NCBI GenBank assembly: GCA_009774735.1
Contig: VSOH01000306.1
Location: 1 to 64,000 of the forward strand
Source of the DNA: Clostridiales bacterium
GTDB taxonomy: Bacteria > Bacillota > Clostridia > Oscillospirales > Acutalibacteraceae
Direction: 5' to 3'
Length of the DNA: 64,000 bases
Shown: positions 59,255 through 64,000 of the stretch, piece by piece
How positions within the stretch are numbered: the stretch's first letter is position 1
Layout of the letters: each line of letters opens with the position of its first letter
Made by a program: the position numbers and the translations under genes
Notes under the pieces: generated by a model
Databases searched by the model: none
Told to the model about the DNA's origin: nothing
Seen by the model: the letters and a program-made list of their open reading frames with translations, nothing else

Positions 59255-60063
59255 TCACAGACGAGCAGACAAATAAAGTGTATTTCTCAGAACATTTGAA
59301 AGCATACAAATGTTGGGGAAACATAGAAGCAGCACTAAAGAAGTATGGTGTTGCCTACGGACTGATGCCTGGCACAAAGGATATTTGGGCAAGAGATTTT
59401 ATGCCTATACAGAAAGGACAACATTCGTTTATGAGCTACGAATACAACCCCAACTATCTTAAAGACGAACAAGACTATATTACTCGTAACGTGCGTGCAT
59501 GTTATGATTTCAGTCGCAAGTACCTCACAGTGCTTGATGCCGTCATTGATGGAGGAAATATCATAAAGTGTGGTGACAAGATAATCATGACTGACAAATT
59601 GTTTGTTGAGAACAAGGATAAAGAGCGTGACGCGTTTAAGGAATACATAGAAGAAGTCTTTGCCTGTGACCTTATCATAATCCCATGGGACACGGCAGAG
59701 AAATACGGTCATTCTGACGGAATGGTTCGCTATGTAGAACCTGGACATGTAGTGATAAATCATTATGCTGACTTTGATGAACCGTTGCGCACGGAAATCG
59801 TCAAAGCTCTTGAACCACATTTCAGTCGAATCAGCGAGTTGCATTATGGCGAGAATGCAAGAGTTAAGAGTTGGGCGCACATCAACTTCCTTCGTGTCGG
59901 CAATATCATCTTCGTTCCCCAGATGGGCATTGCCAGTGACGCTATGGCTGTCGAACAGTTGCAGGAAATATACGGCAGTTGTAAGATAGTGCCAGTAGAG
60001 GTAGATGGTATAGTGAGAAAAGGTGGCGCATTGAACTGCGTCTCTTGGAATATAAAAGAATAA
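59251..60063 (+). CDS. Agmatine deiminase/peptidylarginine deiminase (PAD_porph) family protein
   Basis: A 270-residue amidinotransferase-fold enzyme: KDIWARDFMPIQ, VIDGGNIIKCGDKIIMTDKL, YGHSDGMVRYVEPGHVVINH and KGGALNCVSWN. The Asp-rich guanidine-binding motifs, HSDG histidine and final Cys (in GGALNC) are the catalytic set of agmatine deiminase-like proteins. It is shorter than typical agmatine deiminase (about 340-370), so the substrate may differ (a protein, peptide or guanidino metabolite). Its place in a cargo operon with nucleases is unusual. Confidence 0.88.
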   Translation: MITDEQTNKVYFSEHLKAYKCWGNIEAALKKYGVAYGLMPGTKDIWARDFMPIQKGQHSFMSYEYNPNYLKDEQDYITRNVRACYDFSRKYLTVLDAVIDGGNIIKCGDKIIMTDKLFVENKDKERDAFKEYIEEVFACDLIIIPWDTAEKYGHSDGMVRYVEPGHVVINHYADFDEPLRTEIVKALEPHFSRISELHYGENARVKSWAHINFLRVGNIIFVPQMGIASDAMAVEQLQEIYGSCKIVPVEVDGIVRKGGALNCVSWNIKE

Positions 60064-60069
60064 GAGACG

Positions 60070-60750
60070 ATGAATATACTTACTTATAACATAAACCAAT
60101 GCACTCAGGCAAAGCTTGATGCCGTCATTGCAAAGGGTGCTGATATAATGATATTGCTGGAATGTGCTAACAAGCCACTAATATCTATTCCTGATGACTA
60201 CGAAATGTTGTGGAGCGGTGAAGATGAGTTGCCCAATAAGGGAATGGCAATCATCTGGAAGCAAAAGAAGTGCCGCATAAGAAAGAATGAGGAATGGAAG
60301 CACAAGTATATGCAGCCTCTCATCGTTAGCGATGGTGAAAAAGAATGGTTTCTACTCGCTTCATGGCCTACAGTTTACAAGACCGACAAGACCTATCCTC
60401 AGATATTGTTGGAAGCTCTGAAAGAATACACTCCTCTGATTCAACAGTACGATACCATCGTTACAGGCGACTTCAACTGTTACATTGGGCAAAAAGGAGT
60501 AAGCCAAAAGACAGGAACCTTTGAGCAATGTATAATTTACATGACATCACTTGGGTTGCATAGCGAGTATCACAAGCGTACACAAGAAGAGTTCGGCAAA
60601 GAAACTTGCTCGACATTCCATCATCACTATGATGAGAATCGACCTTTCTTTTTAGATTACACGTTCACAAACATTCCACTTTTCGCCTACATGATTGGAA
60701 GTTGGGAAAGGAACATAAGTGACCATAATGCACAGATAATTGTGATATGA
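60070..60750 (+). CDS. Endonuclease/exonuclease/phosphatase (EEP) family protein
   Basis: A 226-residue EEP enzyme: MNILTYNINQC at the start, DIMILLECAN with the metal-binding Glu, IVTGDFNCYIG (D-x-N), FFLDYTFTN and the final SDHNAQI. All catalytic motifs are present, so phosphodiester or phosphate-ester hydrolysis is likely. No signal peptide. It starts 6 bp after the deiminase stop and overlaps the next gene by 4 bp, so it is translated with both. Confidence 0.88.
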   Translation: MNILTYNINQCTQAKLDAVIAKGADIMILLECANKPLISIPDDYEMLWSGEDELPNKGMAIIWKQKKCRIRKNEEWKHKYMQPLIVSDGEKEWFLLASWPTVYKTDKTYPQILLEALKEYTPLIQQYDTIVTGDFNCYIGQKGVSQKTGTFEQCIIYMTSLGLHSEYHKRTQEEFGKETCSTFHHHYDENRPFFLDYTFTNIPLFAYMIGSWERNISDHNAQIIVI

Positions 60751-61610
60751 TTAACAATCCTAATAGATACACATACATAGTAAGGTGTGAGGACGGGAGT
60801 TTTTACACCGGCTATGCGAAGGATATAATAAGGCGTTTGAGGGAGCATTATTTCCATGATTCCAAATGCGCCAAATATACCCGCAGTCATCAGGTTGTGG
60901 AACTAATGGCTCTATGGGTTACTGATAGTTCTATGGTTTCCATGCGTCTGGAATCAAGGATTAAGAACCTCACCAGATCAGAAAAAGAAGACCTTATACA
61001 ACATCCACAGAAAGCGAACGACTTACTGGTCAAGCTTAAAGCTACCGTTGAATGGGTCTGCAAGGAAAATGCCGACCGCATATTTTCAATCGCCACATCG
61101 CCCTTTGTCATCCGAGAGGCAAAACGCAACATGATACCACTTTTGCAAGAAGCTGTATTTGTTGAAGCGAAAGAGAAGATGCGTGAATCTGGAAACATGA
61201 ATCAATGGACAGGCGATTATCCATCGGTTAAGCAACTTCAGAAAGACATGGCTTACGGAAATGGCTATGTAGTTGAGAACCGTGAGAAAGTACCTGTAGC
61301 ATACTTCTTTATGTCTGACAAAGGCGAACCCACTTACAGGAACATCTACGATGGAAAATGGATTGATGACGATGCAAGATATGCAGTCATTCATCGTCTG
61401 GCATCACTCAAAAGTGTTCATGGTATTGCAAAGCTTGTATTTGAATGGGCATCCATCCACTACACAAATATCCGCATAGACACTCATCGAGACAACAAAC
61501 CGATGCAGCATGTCGTTGAACAGAATGGCTTCAAATATTGTGGAATCATCCATCTTGAGAATGGCGACGAACGCCTGGCTTACCAAAGGATTGGGTACGG
61601 CATAAAGTGA
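60747..61610 (+). CDS. GIY-YIG nuclease fused to a GNAT acetyltransferase
   Basis: A 287-residue fusion. Residues about 7-85 are a GIY-YIG domain of the UPF0213 type (YTYIVRCEDGSFYTGYAKDI, LREHYFHDSKCAKYTRSHQV, RLESRIKNLTRSEKEDLI). Residues about 110-285 are a GNAT N-acetyltransferase (MIPLLQEAVFVEAKEKMRES, VPVAYFFMSDKG, VFEWASIHYTNIRIDTHRDN, PMQHVVEQNGFKYCGIIHLE). GNAT and GIY-YIG genes are separate in most genomes. It overlaps the EEP gene and ends the operon at a strong bidirectional terminator. The combined function is unknown. Confidence 0.85.
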   Translation: MINNPNRYTYIVRCEDGSFYTGYAKDIIRRLREHYFHDSKCAKYTRSHQVVELMALWVTDSSMVSMRLESRIKNLTRSEKEDLIQHPQKANDLLVKLKATVEWVCKENADRIFSIATSPFVIREAKRNMIPLLQEAVFVEAKEKMRESGNMNQWTGDYPSVKQLQKDMAYGNGYVVENREKVPVAYFFMSDKGEPTYRNIYDGKWIDDDARYAVIHRLASLKSVHGIAKLVFEWASIHYTNIRIDTHRDNKPMQHVVEQNGFKYCGIIHLENGDERLAYQRIGYGIK

Positions 61611-61613
61611 AAA

Positions 61614-61654
61614 TAACCGCTGATATAGGAACGAAAACCTAATATCAGCGGTTA
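61614..61654 (+). terminator. Bidirectional terminator between convergent units
   Basis: TAACCGCTGATAT (61614-61626) and ATATCAGCGGTTA (61642-61654) form a 13-bp perfect stem. T-rich (plus) and A-rich (minus) flanks allow it to stop both the cargo operon and the relaxase-side unit. Confidence 0.88.
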
Positions 61655-61670
61655 ATTCTTTTACGGGAAA

Positions 61671-62882
61671 CTATACCCCCGGCTTGTTGAATAGCATTAC
61701 TTTTGAGGCAATGTCACCATGTATTGCCTTCTCCAAAGTATCGTAGTTTAGGGTATATGGCATCAACTGTCCACCTTCTAAGATTTGGTTGCAGTATATG
61801 CCAAAGACATAAATTGCAAATCCCTCTTCTGGGTATCTTTGGTACAGGTCCAGGATTATGGAACCTGCCAAATGCTGAAGGTAGAGGTTGAAAATATTGC
61901 GAAGGCTCTTCTCCTTCTCGCTATCAATATCGGCCAGATCATTTACATCAAGTTTACCCTGTGTCATACTGCTTGTCAGCAAGCCACCATAGAAGAATCC
62001 TAAAGCGTCAGGTTCGTTATTAGCAAAATCCTTGACTTTCTGGTTGCCAAGAAGCGCGATACAATCTGAGAAGAAGTTTCTAAAACCCTCCATAGTGTCC
62101 TTGGCTTTTTCTGTGTCTTCAAGAGTGCCATCACCGATATGAGTTATGATGTCTTCTGCTTCCTCTGATAATGTCTCTATCTGAGTATCGTACATGTCGC
62201 CATTCAAAAACGCTCCTCTGAACTGATCCATTGTCTGATACTTGATTCGCATAGATGCGGCAAAGTTGTATGTCCATCGAATAAGTTGAAGGGCTTTAGC
62301 ATCCGTCACATTCTCCTTTGATGCATACATCTGGAGGTAGCCAGAGGTGGCAAAACTATCAAAAGCATTTGCATCCCATTCCTCGCCGTCTTCTTTTAGT
62401 TTAGCTTCGATGTCACCTGCAACATTCCAACCATCAGTAGCAACGGCAGCGCATCGAGAAGCAATGGATGGCTTTTCTCCATCATCTATATTATTCAACT
62501 TGAAAAGCAGGTAAACAGAATATCCTATAAATGGGAACTCTTCATTATCGTCCTGGTCAGATACAAACTTATTGCAGATTTCGACAAACTGCTCTTTGTT
62601 CATAACCTTTCCATCATGTGCTTTCATTCTCTCCTGCATAGCCTGTCGAAGCTTCTTAACTTTTAATCCTTCGACAATTCGTTTGACAGATGGAATAAGC
62701 ACATAGATGGTGACGAATGTGATGGCAAGAAGAACGTTCGCCATAAATCCTATAGACAGACATATCGAACTTTTAAGTCCCATCGCATAAAGAATAGACA
62801 GAACTACAGCTCCAGCAATAAATGGTATAATCCATATCCACCAGGCTTCGTGTCCTATCTTAAATGACTTTGTAAATTGCAT
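61671..62882 (-). CDS. Membrane protein downstream of the MobV-type relaxase
   Basis: A 403-residue protein with two N-terminal membrane segments (residues about 14-34: WIWIIPFIAGAVVLSILYAM, and 40-64: CLSIGFMANVLLAITFVTIY) and a large helical cytosolic domain (QAMQERMKAHDGKVMNKEQF, FVEICNKFVSDQDDNEEFPF, LQHLAGSIILDLYQRYPEEG). No family recognised. The start ATG 62882 is directly preceded by the 9-bp leader repeats. It lies downstream of the relaxase in the same direction, so it probably serves mobilisation, perhaps by membrane docking. Confidence 0.75.
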   Translation of the reverse strand: MQFTKSFKIGHEAWWIWIIPFIAGAVVLSILYAMGLKSSICLSIGFMANVLLAITFVTIYVLIPSVKRIVEGLKVKKLRQAMQERMKAHDGKVMNKEQFVEICNKFVSDQDDNEEFPFIGYSVYLLFKLNNIDDGEKPSIASRCAAVATDGWNVAGDIEAKLKEDGEEWDANAFDSFATSGYLQMYASKENVTDAKALQLIRWTYNFAASMRIKYQTMDQFRGAFLNGDMYDTQIETLSEEAEDIITHIGDGTLEDTEKAKDTMEGFRNFFSDCIALLGNQKVKDFANNEPDALGFFYGGLLTSSMTQGKLDVNDLADIDSEKEKSLRNIFNLYLQHLAGSIILDLYQRYPEEGFAIYVFGIYCNQILEGGQLMPYTLNYDTLEKAIHGDIASKVMLFNKPGV

Positions 62883-62899
62883 GTTAATTATTTTATAAT

Positions 62900-62926
62900 G
62901 TTACTGATGTTATCAATGTTACTGAT
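62900..62926 (-). repeat. 9-bp leader repeats, array 5
   Basis: On the minus strand ATCAGTAAC, ATTGATAAC and ATCAGTAAC are in tandem, 17 bp upstream of ATG 62882. Two of the three units are identical to units in arrays 2 and 4, more than 25 kb away, which ties the relaxase unit to the 24-45 kb block. Here the repeat is not in the stop-codon frame of the upstream gene. Confidence 0.8.
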
Positions 62927-62947
62927 ATAATCATGAAAGAAAAAGCG

Positions 62948-64000
62948 CTATCTCTTGCGTGCTTTTTTACTACCAACAGGACTTGTCATTTCTGTGGCTT
63001 TTGTTACACATTTGAGCCACCAAAGTTCATCATCGTCATCCTTTGAACGTCCCCAGCCAGAGGTGGATCCTCCAGCACCACCACATGATTCAGCGTATGT
63101 CGTTGCCTGAGTTACGTAGTTTAGGGCAAGAAGCATAGCGCAGTTCATGATGTTCTGACCATTCTCCATGAGTTCTGTGAATCCTGTAGAGTCAAGCAGT
63201 TCTTTCTGTTCTGGAGTAAGTTTTTGCAGTAATGGGTCAAGGGATGCTGCTACGGCATTGTTGTATGCACGAGCCACATCACGCTCTGCTCTTGTAGCCA
63301 CCAGATCATTCTTGTCACGAACTACATCACCAAGGTTGTTATGCTGTCGCATCATGCTTGCGAGTTTGATTCTGGCATTGTCAAGTTGCTCGGTAGTTTC
63401 GTCAAGCATCTGTTGGCGTAGGTCAATCTTCTCATTGATACCATCCAGTTTCTCACGTAGTTCTGTAATCTTCTTGGCAAGTTTAGCATCATCTTTCTCG
63501 CCATCACCAAACTGTGAAGCGATAAGTTCTATCTGCTCACGAATACCTTCTTTACGCGTCTGGAGGTTTTCTATCATGGTAGTGAAGCTCTTCACCTTGC
63601 GTTCAAGGGTACGAATCTGTTCCCGAAGTCCGTCAATCGTGTCAGCCAGTTCTTCAACTGTTCTGACAAGGTCACGCTTATACTCCTCGGTTGAACGATG
63701 TTTTGCTTTTGTCTCAGCCATGTTGCTACCACGTTCGAGCCCCCATTTGCTATTAACTTCCTCTTCCAGAGAATCATGTAAAGCCGATAGGATTTTAGCA
63801 CCTTCAGCCTTGTTTTTACCAAATACTGACGTCCATGAAATCTTGTTTGTTTCTTTGTACACAGGAATTACAGTGCAGTGTACGTGCGGATTTTTTTCAT
63901 CCAGATGAACGTAGAAACTAACGATATTATCCTCACCAAAATGTCTTGCTGCAAAATCATACACGTCTTTTGCCCACTCTTCAACGTCCTTGGAGCGTTC
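62948..64000 (-). CDS. MobV/Pre-type relaxase, 5' end cut by the right edge
   Basis: The frame is open to position 64000, so the N-terminus is outside; about 350 C-terminal residues are visible. The relaxase motif HLDEKNPHVHCTVIPVY (H-x-D-E-x-x-P-H-x-H) is the metal site of MobV/Pre enzymes. It is followed by a long coiled coil (VRTVEELADTIDGLREQIRT, TERKVKSFTTMIENLQTRKE-like helices) and a basic C-terminus (KKARKR). It nicks the origin of the element and leads the strand to the recipient. This is a second relaxase family in the window, distinct from the MobB enzyme at 10918, so two elements or an element with two mobilisation systems are present. Confidence 0.92.
   Translation of the reverse strand, partial: ERSKDVEEWAKDVYDFAARHFGEDNIVSFYVHLDEKNPHVHCTVIPVYKETNKISWTSVFGKNKAEGAKILSALHDSLEEEVNSKWGLERGSNMAETKAKHRSTEEYKRDLVRTVEELADTIDGLREQIRTLERKVKSFTTMIENLQTRKEGIREQIELIASQFGDGEKDDAKLAKKITELREKLDGINEKIDLRQQMLDETTEQLDNARIKLASMMRQHNNLGDVVRDKNDLVATRAERDVARAYNNAVAASLDPLLQKLTPEQKELLDSTGFTELMENGQNIMNCAMLLALNYVTQATTYAESCGGAGGSTSGWGRSKDDDDELWWLKCVTKATEMTSPVGSKKARKR

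Noticed and set aside
1-64000. Integrase, transposase, tRNA or rRNA genes
   Set aside because: I looked for tyrosine recombinase (R..HxxR..Y), serine recombinase, DDE motifs and tRNA-like cloverleafs and saw none I could support.

Overview
The window is from a member of the Bacteroidales (Bacteroides/Prevotella-like gut lineage). Evidence: promoters of the Bacteroidetes type (TAnnTTTG near -7, TTG about 19 bp upstream), almost no Shine-Dalgarno sequences, many short-signal lipoproteins, Bacteroides-type tra genes (TraK/M/N/O, DUF4134 TraE), DUF4099/DUF3945, DUF4465, DUF5074, fimbrillin/BspA-type proteins and DUF4143 ATPases. No rRNA, tRNA, CRISPR array, transposase or site-specific recombinase was found.

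Layout. (1) 1-6134, minus strand: a cobalamin-riboswitch-controlled operon of surface lipoproteins (DUF4465, PKD, receptor-L/LRR-like, and a BtuG-type DUF5074 propeller running off the left edge). (2) 6275-8606, plus: a DUF4143 ATPase and two unknown genes, closed by a strong terminator. (3) 8722-12626, plus: a mobilisation module with a HTH_17 excisionase-like gene, winged-helix protein, oriT-like hairpin, MobC-like accessory, MobB-type relaxase and a membrane protein. (4) 12761-21335, plus: transfer genes starting with a 5'-truncated traK, then a TraL-like gene, traM, traN, traO, a lipoprotein, a protein with two RNA-polymerase alpha-CTD-like domains and the VirD4-type coupling protein. (5) 21487-23841, minus: two exported peptidoglycan hydrolases and small genes. 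(6) 24053-44791, plus: a long accessory/establishment block (DUF4099/3945, primase-like Toprim, VirB5/TraI-like pair, TraE pilin, peptidoglycan hydrolases without signal peptides, an ArdC-like/MutS-domain-I fusion, tandem-OB SSB-like protein, ArdC, phosphoribosyltransferase-like protein, OmpA-like protein, lipoprotein, fimbrillin/LRR adhesin). (7) 45038-61610, plus: cargo, with an XRE-DUF3791-DUF3990(ART)-DUF3791-Fic cluster, a restriction-modification-like set (PLD-SNF2 helicase, Eco57I-type methylase, small protein, HNH nuclease, AlbA/Schlafen-type ATPase), then a seven-gene operon ending in a PAD-family deiminase, an EEP nuclease and a GIY-YIG-GNAT fusion. (8) 61671-64000, minus: a membrane protein and a MobV-type relaxase cut by the right edge.

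How it fits together. The mobilisation module and the transfer genes look like nested or recombined elements: traK has lost its 5' part where the module ends, and VirB4, TraJ and the other early tra genes are not in the window. The most unusual signals lie in block 6. At least five non-homologous products, none with a signal peptide, end in the same short tail ([M/F]-H-R at the C-terminus, four to five residues conserved in three of them) encoded by different codons. Several intercistronic leaders carry phased 9-bp repeats (consensus ATCAGTAAC/ACAAGTAAC) running up to the next start codon. I read these as a possible C-terminal export or sorting tag on proteins useful in a recipient cell (anti-restriction, DNA handling, cell-wall cutting) and an element-specific leader signal; both are hypotheses. 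Two single-A frameshifts at poly-A runs (32887-32895 and 53370-53376) and an AT-rich, probably exchanged target-recognition segment in the methylase are also notable.
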